From assembly GCA_023055355.1 (NCBI GenBank), contig JALJCS010000001.1, forward strand, positions 71,465,381 through 71,529,380: DNA of 64,000 bases, written 5' to 3'. The notes under the pieces are model-generated. The model did no database searches, was not told where the DNA came from, and saw nothing but the letters and a program-made list of their open reading frames with translations. This document shows positions 27,501 through 39,500 of the stretch, in pieces; the first letter of the stretch is position 1; every line of letters begins with the position of its first letter. Both the position numbers and the translations under genes were made by a program. Origin of the DNA: Agelaius tricolor. Its lineage: Eukaryota > Chordata > Aves > Passeriformes > Icteridae.

Positions 27501-30500
27501 TCTCTGGACCAGCAGGAGAGGCAGTTAACTGGGAGAAGGGAAAGAAATGTCTTCCTCCCTTCCCGTGGGGGGGAAGCGGATAAAACGTGCTGGAGCTCTG
27601 TCTTGCCTTCTGCCACATGTGATTCTTGCTTTCATTGATCTGAAGCACTATTTTGTGGCTGATGGTTGACAGGACATTAACTGTTATTGTATAAAACAAT
27701 TGCAAGAAATAGAATTAAATTTTCATATATATGTATTAGCAAATATAATAGAGAATAAATGCAATCAGCATTTTAAAACACTTTTATCTGGCTATGAACA
27801 TGACAACACGGTAAAATATTCTTAAGGTATTCTTTTCAGAAGTATTTTAAAATGAACTCTTTTCTTAATTAAATGGTTGGGAAACATTGATGTAAAGATC
27901 TGTGCTTCCTCTAGTTACTCCTGTTAATTTAGGATTCCTTGCTCTGCTGTTGGTAGACCTGGTGAGCTGACTGCTGAGCTTTCCTGCATCTGGGCTTTCA
28001 GGTTTTGTTTGAGGTCTCTTTTGTATTTTGCCAATATTAACAAGACTTCATGTCAGATTCTGTTTTGACACTTGCTTGGTGCAAAGTTTTTACATATACA
28101 ATTCTCCATGAAAAAATTGAATTATTTGTATATATAAAAACTATATGCATGTATTTTTATAATCTGTATCAAAATCTGAAACTTTGAGCCTACTTCTACA
28201 TTACCTCTATAGAGTGTTCTTTATGTAGAAAGTTCAGCTTTTTCTCTGCTCTTGACCTTCAAGTATCACAATTATTCGATGACTCAGGTTTTACTCTGTA
28301 AACCTGCAGCAATTCAGTTAATTTTTTATGCTTCCTGGAGATCCCACTTACTCCACATGTTGCATATTGTGAGAAAGAAGTGATGGCTTGCCTGATTGAT
28401 AATTGTTTTCCTCCCACACAAGGAGACAGTGTGATTAAAAGATCTATATTTAGCATAGATTATAACACATGTAAAAATATTGGTAATTTGTTAAACTGTG
28501 TTATGTGATGTGGGTGTGGTTTAATAGAAAGCAACAAGTCAGACTGTGAAGAGACAAAGGCAGGGAGTGATGCTGCCTCTGTTGGTTCAGCGTGATGGAG
28601 GGTCAGCACTTAAACCCAATGATTCACTGTTAAATATTCCCTACTTCAACCATAAATTAAGCCCCCAAAAATAAATCCATGACACCTGTTACACTCTCCA
28701 GGAGGTAAGTTGTCCTGCAAAAAAAAAAGGCTATCCATCTTGTCTGTTGTTCAGATGGTAGCTGTTTTCATCTTTAGGTGATTTGTTTCTATTTTCAAGA
28801 ATAATGTTTAATTCTCTGGAAGGTCAGGGGCAGCTTCTCACCTCTCCCAGCCGAGCTCTTCTCCTGGGAGCTGGAACCTGTTCTGATCTCCTGAATGCTC
28901 CAGGGAAGGAGCTCAGCAGCTTCTCAGCTATTTTGGTCCATGGATTTTCTTATGTTTCCCTTTAGCTCAGGTAAAGTAATGAGACAGGTAGGAATAGCTG
29001 CACATTACTCATCTTTCTTTTGTTGCCTTTATTAAATATTTTGCCTCTGGGCACCGACATTGAGGATGAGAAGTCATGTTTTCTACTCAAGGAAGAGACA
29101 CAGGCAAAATGAAAGGATGTGGGATATCTAAGGTTTAAGTGACTGGAGCTCTTAAGGCTGCCCTGTGCCTGCTTGTCTGTTGCCGTTACTAAAACTGGAA
29201 ATGTGGTGCCTAAATAATTAGTTATGTGAAGATTTTTGTGCTCCAGGAACTGAGGTTTCATTGCTCTTGAACAGGTTACAGATGACAATCTCTCCTCTCT
29301 AGGCAGCTGTACAGATTGTGATATATATTTATGTACAGTCACATTTCTATGTGGCTTTTTCAGGAATGGGATTTTGCAGGCTGTGAACTTGTATAAACAG
29401 AATTATTGCCTGCTTCCAATCCCTCCCTCTCCCCTAAAATGACAGGTTCAATTCTGAGTTACTTATTTTCTACTCAGTAAAATGTGAGTCATGGGCTTAA
29501 TTTGTCAGTCCATGGGTTCTTCATTGCTATTCTGATGGAGAAGAAAAGAGATGAGATAATTGTATGTGTAGGCTCAGACATACATTTGTGTATTCTTTAT
29601 CTCAGCCCCTTTAGAGACTGAGACCATTATCTGCTGCTTGAGATCTTCCTTTAAAATGTACTCAGCCACTAAGAGTAATGCACATCATTTTTGCACAAAG
29701 TAATGTTACAGTGGAATTAATATAAGAAGTCTAAAGATGATTGTTCCTTGTATAATAGGAGGAGATGGCAGCTGATGCTTTAATATTTATGCTTGAAGAA
29801 TCTAGCTAAGGATTTAGATTTGCTGGATAATGAACTTCTCTGTGCCCTATAATTCAGGAATAGACTTTGTATTTTTAAGTCTTGGCCTTTCAGACGCTCT
29901 GACCTGCTTTCTGCATCTCCACTGCCTGCCTGATTTGAGAGCTCTTGGCTTCTGGCGAGGGAAGCGGGGAGGATCCAGCTGTCCCCGCTGGAGCCGTGGT
30001 GGGCGGGCAGTGCTGGAGGGGAGGCTGCTCCTGCTCGCCTCGGAAGTAGGTCAGGAGTGCCCGCTTGTTTTAACCGCATCGAGAGGCTGTGCATGCATTT
30101 ACATGTGTTGCATTTCTGCATGCATATAAAGAATAGTTCTTGCATCACATATTGCTGCACTTAGAAGATTTTGAGATTTTTATTTGTAAACATACACATT
30201 TTTTTGAGGGATTATTAAACCGTGACAGATGCAATTAAAGCAAAAAGCACTTTTTTTTGTTTGGCTAGTTAAATTTATATACTTGTTTTTTGCCTATCAG
30301 GCTGCAGTGAGTTTTAAGTGTTGTGAAATACATATTTAGTGAAGATTATGAAAACTTCAAACCTTTATGACTACTGCTGTAGTTCACAACAGAGCAAGTG
30401 GGTGGTTGCTTCCCAGTGGAGTGTGTTTCATGCCAAGAGACAGTCTGTATTGACCTTGTACTGCCAAGTCATAAATGCATAAAATCTGCGCTGCTCATGG

Positions 30501-33500
30501 AAACACTGACAAGCCTTGAACTGCAATGAACTGGCAGAATTAAAATATTAAAATTTCCAGCTGCAGTTAATGTCATATTTCCATTTTGGTTTTGCTGGCA
30601 TTGGCCGCACCTCAGAACAAGATGAAGCATCCTGGAGCTTTTTGTTGGTATTATCACAACACAGACTCTCTGATAATTTGTGTAAACAAGGCTGACTTAA
30701 AACCCCACCAAAAACAAAGCAAGAAAACTGCCTTGTGAAACCCATGGACAGGAGTCTTGGACATGTTCAGGTTGGGTATTGTGGGACCTGTAGGCAGTGT
30801 CATTTTCCAACACTGAAGTTCAAGCAAGCTGTTTGGAAGAGATGTAAGAATTGCAAACTCATATTAAATGTTATTAATAGGGCATGAATTAATGTTTGCA
30901 TCAATAACTGTCAGTTTCGAGAGATCTTTTTGTAGAAATTACTTCCTTTGTGAAAGGAGTCATAAGAATGATACCCAGGATGAAGATGCTGGCAGGGGTG
31001 ATGGGTGTGTATGTCAGAGGATCCTGATGTGTGCTTTTGAAAATGAATCTCGGAGCACTTCCCCTGCTGTTAGAAGACTGATGTGAACTACAGGGTTGTG
31101 GTGTAGTCGACCACATGCAGGTGTGGAGACCAGGGATTCCTGAATTTGTTTCAGTTTGGTTTAATTTTAATATGGTTTATTATGCCCCAAGGAAGGATAA
31201 TTAATGTTGCAGTTCTTCTCTAACAATGAGAACAAAAAAATGTTCTTGCTTTACAAGAATGTTACAAAGGGTAGAGGGTTAAATATGAAAAAACAGTTCC
31301 TGGCCCATTTAGGCATTGGTTACTGACACCTTCTGTAGTTCTTTGTCAAAACTAGATTTATGCCTGGCTGCTGTGGCAGAACTCTCTTGTGTGGTTGTTT
31401 CTTCTCTCCTTGCTGCAAACAGCTCCATGTGATGCTCCAGTGCTGTTTTCTGATACACAAAGTAAAACGTCACAGTCGACTCTGATTCAAACCTGGCTGG
31501 TACCAGTGCCATACCCATGTCTGCTCCTTGTAAATCTGGTACATTTGCAGTCTCTGCTCCTGTTTTTATCACAGTCACCTTGAACTTCTCCTTACATCCT
31601 CTTTGCTTTGTGTGTCTTGGATTAGGCTGATTTCTCTTAATTGTGTATTGAAGTGTTCCCAGCTTTCCTATCCTGGCTGTGGTAGGAAGGTACAGAGAGT
31701 ACCTGGTGTTGCCGGGCTCTCCCACTGTCTGATTGTTTTTGATGTCTGCTGAGGAAATTCTTCATCAGTAAATCTTCACCCTTTGAATCAGGCAACAAGA
31801 TTTTCTGTGTGTAATGACTATACACAGAATTATTTTTGATCCTATTTTTTTATATAATTACACTGTACTTCCTGCTAAAATTTGCCATTCTCTTGTGTTA
31901 GACCCACAGTATTTTCTACCTGTCACTACTTCAGGTGGACACTCAAGCCTGGCAAGAAAGTTGCTTAAGCATTCCTCTTTTTGGTTTTGGGTCTTTGGTC
32001 TTTTGTAGTTGGCACTGCTTTTGTCTGAAATAATTTCCTTTTATTTATAACCTATCCATTATTTTCCTGCCTTTGATGCTGGACTTAAAAGCATATTGTC
32101 TGTTTAATTCAAATTACTGATAAGGTGGTGCTTATCTCATAATATTTTCTAGCATTTGGAGTGGTGTGTGTGTTGGTTTTTGTTCTTTTTTCATCTAATA
32201 AATAAATTAAAAAAAAAAAGTAATGTTTTGACCGAACTGCCTGTGTGGAGCTTGCCCAGCTTGCCCACTTCTTTTTTGCATCTCTGTGCTTTTTACAAAG
32301 CAATTGAAACAGCTGCTTCTGAAGTCTTTTGCAAAGTGCTGACCTCGGGAAGGAGCCTGGAGCTGACTCCTCACTGGAAAGTGTTAAAATTGAGAAACCT
32401 GGGGAAGTACTAGTTCCTGGTGCAGCTTGGAGATTTCAGAGCCTGTATAAATTGCATAGCGAAAAGTAAAAAAAAAATTAAAGATCCAGGGGCAGGCAGA
32501 AGCACTCTAGGCAGATTTTCAAGTACCAGTATGTTTTTAAGATGAGCAGAATGGCCTTGTCAGCAAGGCAGCTAGAAAGGCGTTTTGGAGATGACAAACT
32601 TTTCAGCTGTAGCCAAATTTAATTGCTTATGGTTTTATCAGACTTCTAAGTAATGGGCCTGAGAATGACAAAATCTTTGAAATGTTAAATGTCTACTCAA
32701 ATGGGAGGTAGGCAGGATACTGTGCTATTCAAGAGGAGTTAGTTTTTAGTTTGTTTTGGATTTTTTTGAACTTGGAAGATGGCATGGATCTCAGCAGAGC
32801 TAAGATCTCCAGGGCAGAAGTCACTGTGGAGGAAGGAGAGTAACAGCAGGAACTACTCTCGACTGTTTTCTAAAAAGCCTTTTTTATGTAATGTAGATGA
32901 GTGGGAGGAAAAATCCTGCTGTCTCTAGTCTTGCTCTGTTCTTTTGAGAAATTGAAAGATGCTTTGGTCCGTTTAACTTGAGGTTCATAGTATGTTTGAA
33001 AGCATCAGTGGGTGTTCAGACCTGCTGAGTTTTCCAGCTGGACAGCTACAAGTAAGAAAGCTGGGCTGTAATAGTCCAAAAAGCACCAGACAGACAGTCC
33101 TGGGGAATATGTTTCTCATATTTTTGGCATTTTATCAGTGTATGGGCTTTTTTGTCTTGAAGCTCATGTTCAAGAGTTCACATGACAAGAGTAAGTGTAT
33201 ATATATGCCTTGCCAAGTCTGTTTTCAAGTATTAAATATTTTACTGCAGCTACAGCTGCAATAACTCCTAGAGTTGTTAACCAGTGGCTACTGATGGTGG
33301 ATACAAGAATTGTGAAGTCGATCACAAAAAGCTGCAAGTACTTATGGGTGTTTGCATCCCCAGGGGTGCTGTGGAGCAGACAGGACCATGGGTTAGGAAA
33401 GGGATTCAACAGCTCCAGCTGCAGGCACAGGAGGGAGGGGAGGTGATCCATCTCCCTGATGGAACCCTTATGGGTGCTCTGGGAGCATGGGAGGATCTGA

Positions 33501-36500
33501 GCTGCAGGAGCTCTAAAGCGCATCTGGGATTTTGGCTGCTGGAAGCTGTGTTCTGCAAGAGATGAGCCATTGATCCGACTTAATGGGTTTGTTCTTGTGC
33601 AAAGTGATGATTTCCTTCTTTCAGAATATCTGGTCTCCAGTGGAATCCCATTAAATGAGCTGATGCAGTAGAGTGACTGTTGCTGCTTGGCCTTTTTGTC
33701 AAGAACTGGTGCTTTCGTGTTTATAGGCTTTTCAGTCTTGTTTGGCACAATCAATTTCAGTGCTACCATTCTAATTTAGAAAGATCAGGAGAGTGGGAGA
33801 CATTAACCAGAAAAATGGTCTCTCTTTTATTTTCCTCTTAGATCTTCCCCCTCACTTGCTCCCACTCTGTTTCTAGGACTCACTTTCTTTTCTGCTCACA
33901 TCTTTCAGCAGTGCAATTGCATCTCTTGTCTGTAAACACCTTGGAGCTTTCTGGGGCAGAGATGATCACCTAATACAGCTTTATGTATGAAAATATTTTA
34001 GTACCCTACCCAATGGTCTGTCATTCAAGTAATATTTATATTCTTAAAAATGTTTTCAAATATGAGCTGTTTCATAAAAATTGTAATATGAGACTTCTGG
34101 ATTCAAAGCTCCTTTTCTGAGATTTAGAGTAGATGGCTAAAATACTGCCCCTTTTTCTGAATTTTCTCGGTGCATTGCCTGTTTACTAGCACAATTATAT
34201 GGAAAGGTCAAATTTATTACAGTCTTGGGTATGTTTAATTGTAGGATGAAGGCCATGATTTTTGAGTATAATATGTTGTTATACCTCAAAGGGTAAGTAC
34301 CTGAAATGTGTCAGTCTAAGGTGCACCTGTTTAAAAGCACTGACCTCTTGGGTGATTTAAGTGGCCTCTGAGTCTTTAAATCTCTTGTTTCAGGAAGTTA
34401 AGAAGGATGTAGAGCCCAAGGATGATGCTGTGCCACTCAGGAGGGAGAAATCTGGCAATGTAGCCAGCCTTGTGCAGCGAATGAGCAGCTATGGGCTTCC
34501 AGCAGGAGGATTTCAGCCTCATCCCCCGTCCAAAGGCTTCAAGAAGAGTACGTGGTCTTTCCAGTTCCTTCAATTGTGCATGCTGCTGACGTGCATTTTA
34601 AAAATAAACATGAATTATTTAATGCATGACTTAGTTTTAAGGTTACGTGGAAAACTAGTAACATAGGAGGAAAAACTGATTCAAAGACAAATTTTGCTCT
34701 TGTATGTATGGGCAGAAAGCTTAAATGTAGCTTTTAACACCAGTAATAGGGATGAATTTTCCTGTGAACAGGATTTAGACTCCTTCCAGATGTCAGAGAG
34801 CTCTGTAACTTCATGTGAGCTCTGTTTGTATTATCAGGTATGTGAATGGAGAGCTGCAGGCCTGTTCATGATAATAAAAAATTTTCCTGTGGTCATTTTA
34901 AAAGAAAAATTGAAGTTTTGCTACAAATTCAAGGCTTTGACAAGGAAGGACTGTATAGTTCAGATTTTTCCTGATAGGCTTGCTTCTGGTGTGAAATAAG
35001 GTGCAGTTTGTGGTATTAACAAAAAATAGTAGTTTTCCTTTTGTTCTAACAAACAGGATGGCAGGAGTGTAGCACTGGTGCTTCTGTATCTGTGATTTCT
35101 TTGTTATAATGCCAGTTTTTATATTAAGGTGACTAAAGGCTAGAGAAGAAAGCTTACCATTCCCTGCATCCAGCAGATGGGCTTGTGATTTGTATTTGGT
35201 CATACCAATCTCTTGTAAGATATTGCTTTAAATTACTGTGGCTTCCTCTGTCTTAAAAGGTTTTGAAGGCATTTATGATTTAGGCGTGCTTTTTAAAAGA
35301 AGTTGAGACCTTACTGGTTCTGGCATGTTTATGCTTTGAGGTTTTGCTTATATTCCACTAGTAGTTGTTTGAAACCCTGAAACAGGACCACCACCACCCT
35401 TACAAATATTTTGAGACTTTGTTCCAGGAAACTAAGGATTTAAAACCACTTTTTAGTGACTCTGATCTGTGTTTGCATGTTGGCAAAAGCGTGTAGGTGC
35501 CTATTGGGTGTTTACACAGCAGACTATGGAAAAAATATAACCTGAAAGATTAATGCTGGTCCTAGATAAATACAGCCAGGCTCTTATGGGTCCATCCACC
35601 CGGAGGTACTGTAGGATTCTGTGAACGTGATCTCATACCAGTTCAGCTGTCAGCTATTGTTCTGGTCACCTTAACCCTGGAATGTTCCCATATTTTCCAT
35701 GTCACATCCTCATGCTGGTGGCTGTGGCCAGGGTAGAAGGTACAGCTTGGTCTCTTTGCAGGGCTCTGGCTACTCTCATCCTTCTGGAGAAAGTGGTGTT
35801 CAAGCACTTCCCTTTAGGCACACAGCTGTTTACCTGCTGCAGTGACAGTCTCTGCATTTCCATTTCACTTGCTGTTCCCTTTTTCCTGGAAGACTGTTTG
35901 AACAGCTCCTGCAGATCCTGTTTGCTATGTGCCTGGGCAATCACTTGCTTTCTAGAGCTAAGTTATCTTTGTGTTTCTGGTTTTTCACTTGCTGAAATGA
36001 GGTTCACAGTGTTAAAAACAGAGTTAAGTTTCTTTCATGCAGCTCTCCCTGAATTCAGGTATTTTTGTGTCAGGTAGGTGGTAAGCTGCAGGCAGAATTC
36101 CTATCAGTTAGATGTCTGCCTGTGTTTAGCAGAAAGAAAATACAGAAGTTGTGCTAAGTTACAGCAACAAAGAGCTAAATTTGGTTTACCCTATGCAAAA
36201 CAAACAAAACCTGAAGCCACACAAGTTGTTTTGGGAAGGGACAGAATTGCCTGCAGGCTGCCAGCCCAGCAGTCCTGCAGCAGCATGTGAAGCTGGAGTT
36301 CTGTTCTCTGAGAGGACAGGCTCCCTTCCTAGGTTATTCTAGGGATTTTCAAAAGTGGGAGGCAGTACTTCCTAAATTGTGTCACTGGAAACAGACCTCA
36401 GAGGAGAGGGAGATGTGAAATGCATCCATGGGTTCCCTCCCACTTCCATTTAGATATAATTACACTATGAAAAGGAACACTGAGATCAGATTTATGCCAA

Positions 36501-39500
36501 ATGGCAGTGACTTTTAAATTTGCCTTTTTTTTGGTACCGGTTAATCTCCTACCAAACAGAAGCCTTGAAAGCACTGCAGGAGGAAGTAAAGGCTATTGAA
36601 CCATTTATTGCAATTACTCTGAGCTGAACAATCCCTCTGGGCTCGTGCATGAGTTCCTGTGGAGGTAAAAGCAGGGTATATTATGTGGGCAATTATGTGT
36701 TACTAGAAATAACCCATAAAGCTTCATACTTCTGGCTTATTTGTTTCTTGCATAGATCATATACCAGCATGTAGAAAATTCTTGATTTGGTGAGCCCTCT
36801 CTCAGAAATTTTAGATGCTTGATGCCTGGCCTGTTTTGTACTGAGAATGCTGGGTGTGGTTTTTTAAATGCATTGCTCTGGACTTTGAACAGTGCTGTAA
36901 AAAGACAAGGATCAATCTTGGAGGCACTGTCTGTGTTTTGAAATGTTTTTACACAGCTAATCTTAATTGCTGAAGCTTGAGTGTGGAAGGAGTACAAAGT
37001 CTAAGAGAGAGAGCATGGAAATCACACAGCTCCTGTAAGCTTAGGCTTTACCACTTCAAGCTTTTGATTGATATTTTCATTTAAACTCTGGCAGATTGTT
37101 TTTGAGGAGGATAGGGAGCATGCATGGGTCATAGCTCAAGATGATAATTGTCTTCAAAAGCATGCTGGCTGCTCTGTTGTGGAAGAGGTCTGAAGGCATG
37201 GCCTCTTGTTTGAAGGAGAAGTGCATAAACTAGGTTCAGTAGGAGCAGCGCTCCAGGATATGTGCAGAGTAATTAGGCAGTGTGGGTTCACACCACTGTG
37301 GCTGCAGGGCTTGAGTTCTCAGAAGCCACTTCAATGCTCTCCCCTCTCAGGATGTCATTTAGTCTTTTTAATGTCTGCAGTGCTTTAGTGGTATGGGGCA
37401 AACAGCTAAAAACTGCACTTGATTTTAATCTTGCCTTTGTTGAAGACTGCTAATTGACAGTTTGAATTACTGGATGCCATACTGGCACTGAGAAAAGGTA
37501 GGGTTTTTTTTTTTAATTCACAGATAAAAATGAGTTCAGATTTTGAAATATGAGCCCAGCAAATGTTGGCATTACCGCAGAGCTGTGGTTAGCAAGGTCC
37601 TTGTTAGAGGCCTGAAGGTCTGTGAGCTCTCCAGTGTGGTGCATAACAAAAGTTCTTCCTGCTTTCAGGATTACTTAAGGACTGGAAGCTCAAACTTTTC
37701 TTTTTTTTTACATTTTCTTCCTAGTAGATACTAACTGGCAGTGATTGCCATTCCTGCAAATTTTGGTTGGGAAATAGCTTGAGAAATCACTGTAGTGGGG
37801 ATTTACCTGACTTGCTTGTGTCAACATGCTTTTTATAGCAGGTTGGAAATTGGTATAGTGTTCGTTTATCAGAACCATGGCTCCCTAGCCTAAGGTGACC
37901 CAAGCAAACCACAAAATCAGGATCAAAAGCTACATAGCTTATTGGAATGGTTTCTGGGTCTTCAGGAGCAGGGTGTAGGAAGGATGGTTCTCCTTTATGA
38001 ATGTTCTTACTTCTGGTGTTTCCCTTGGATCAGGGTCCAAGAAGCGGCAGTGCAAAGTGCTCTTCGACTACATCCCGCAGAATGAGGATGAGCTGGAGCT
38101 CAAGCTGGGGGATGTGATTGACATCATTGATGAGGTAAGCTGTTCTACAGAGCTGGCCATTCATGTGCTGAGAGTCAAACCACTTTTTTGGCTGATTATT
38201 TGTATTACAAGCATGTCGGGAAAATAGCATGGGAAGTAGTGTTTTTGCGGCTAAAATTAATAATTCTGGAGTTTTTTCTCTCAGGATCTAATACTAAAAC
38301 TATGAATGCTAGATGTTTAGAAGAAATATTTTATCATCACAGTAATAAATTGTGATCTATTACACAGATTCATTTTTTGAAAGGGTTTTGCAGTTCTTTG
38401 GCCCTGTCTGTGTGATCCTTGGCTTTAGGATGCTTTGTGGTAAAACTGTTGGACCAGTTTCTTTAGGCAGACATACTCCAAATTGATACAGGTGAAAATG
38501 TTATTTGACTTGATTTGCCAGTTTCAAGTTCTCTTGTAAACCCATTGAGTTGGAGTGGTGGTTTCTTATCTTTTCTTACCCATGTGCTTCCTTGGTGTCT
38601 GTTCCATTCAATAGCAGTGGTGGGAAGCTTGTCTGTGTCAGAGGAGTGTCTCTTCCAAATGTGAAATCTGTCAGGGAAGCTGTGGAAAAGATCAGAGTGA
38701 TTGTGGAAGGAACGTTTTTAGAACTCAGTGGAAAACTTCTGCACAGCAGGCTCTGACCTTCCCACCCCTTCTGGTGCCATCTCTTCCTCCCTGAGGCTCC
38801 GAGGAGGGAGAGTGAAGTTTTCTTCCTAGACATGTGCTGTTGGTGGTGCTTTTTAAGTAGCTTTATGGGACTGTGTTTTTCATGTGCATGACCCTCTTTG
38901 GAAGAGAGTGCTAACCCGACAGTTGCCAGGAAGGACTTTTCCATTTTCCTAGCAAGGAAAAAACTATGTCCTTAGATGCATTTGCACTAATACTTCCAGA
39001 ATTTAATATCTGAGAGTAAACAGAGCAAGTGACTTGCAAAACCTGCTCACTAAACTCACAGTTTCATAAATGCCTTCGTGTGTGGGTGTTTTTTTGAGGA
39101 GTGTTCCTGGGTAACCTCAGCAGTTTAATTTGTGGATGGTGCCTGCACTGGCAGTTGTGACTGGATGGTCCAGTGTAAACATTCATGAGAGAGCGCGTAC
39201 AGTGAACTATTGTGGAAACAACTCTTTTGCTTGCACATGTTGGCATCTGGAATTATTTTCAGAGGGGTGTGTGGTGTCATGTACCAGAGATGGCCAAGTA
39301 GCCAAAGAGAATAAAAAAATCAGAGCATTTCCTCATCTGGTTTCTTAAGGAAGTGTGGATTATATTTTATTATTTAGATTTTTTTCTGTTAGTTGCCATG
39401 CTTATTCCTTTTTTGATGATTTGAAAATATGTTTTTGTACTACCAGGTCTTTGCTACTTCTTTGACAAATTTTTAGGAAAATGCTACCTGATAGAAAAAT

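Larger units (their letters stand above)
18581..34393 (+). other. CD2AP: CD2AP intron 2
   Basis: This is 15.8 kb of intronic DNA between GTGAGT and TTGTTTCAG. I recognise no exon or clear transposon in it. Contents include a small AT/AC microsatellite, a CpG-bearing patch near 29.9-30.1 kb, a stretch with two CACGTG motifs near 26.2 kb, and a few open frames of uncertain meaning (see findings). Confidence 0.85.

Noticed and set aside
28640..28710. CTCTCCAGGAG followed by GTAAGTT as an intron 2 exon
   Set aside because: The acceptor-like and donor-like sites are only 3 nt apart and no coding frame upstream matches CD2AP.
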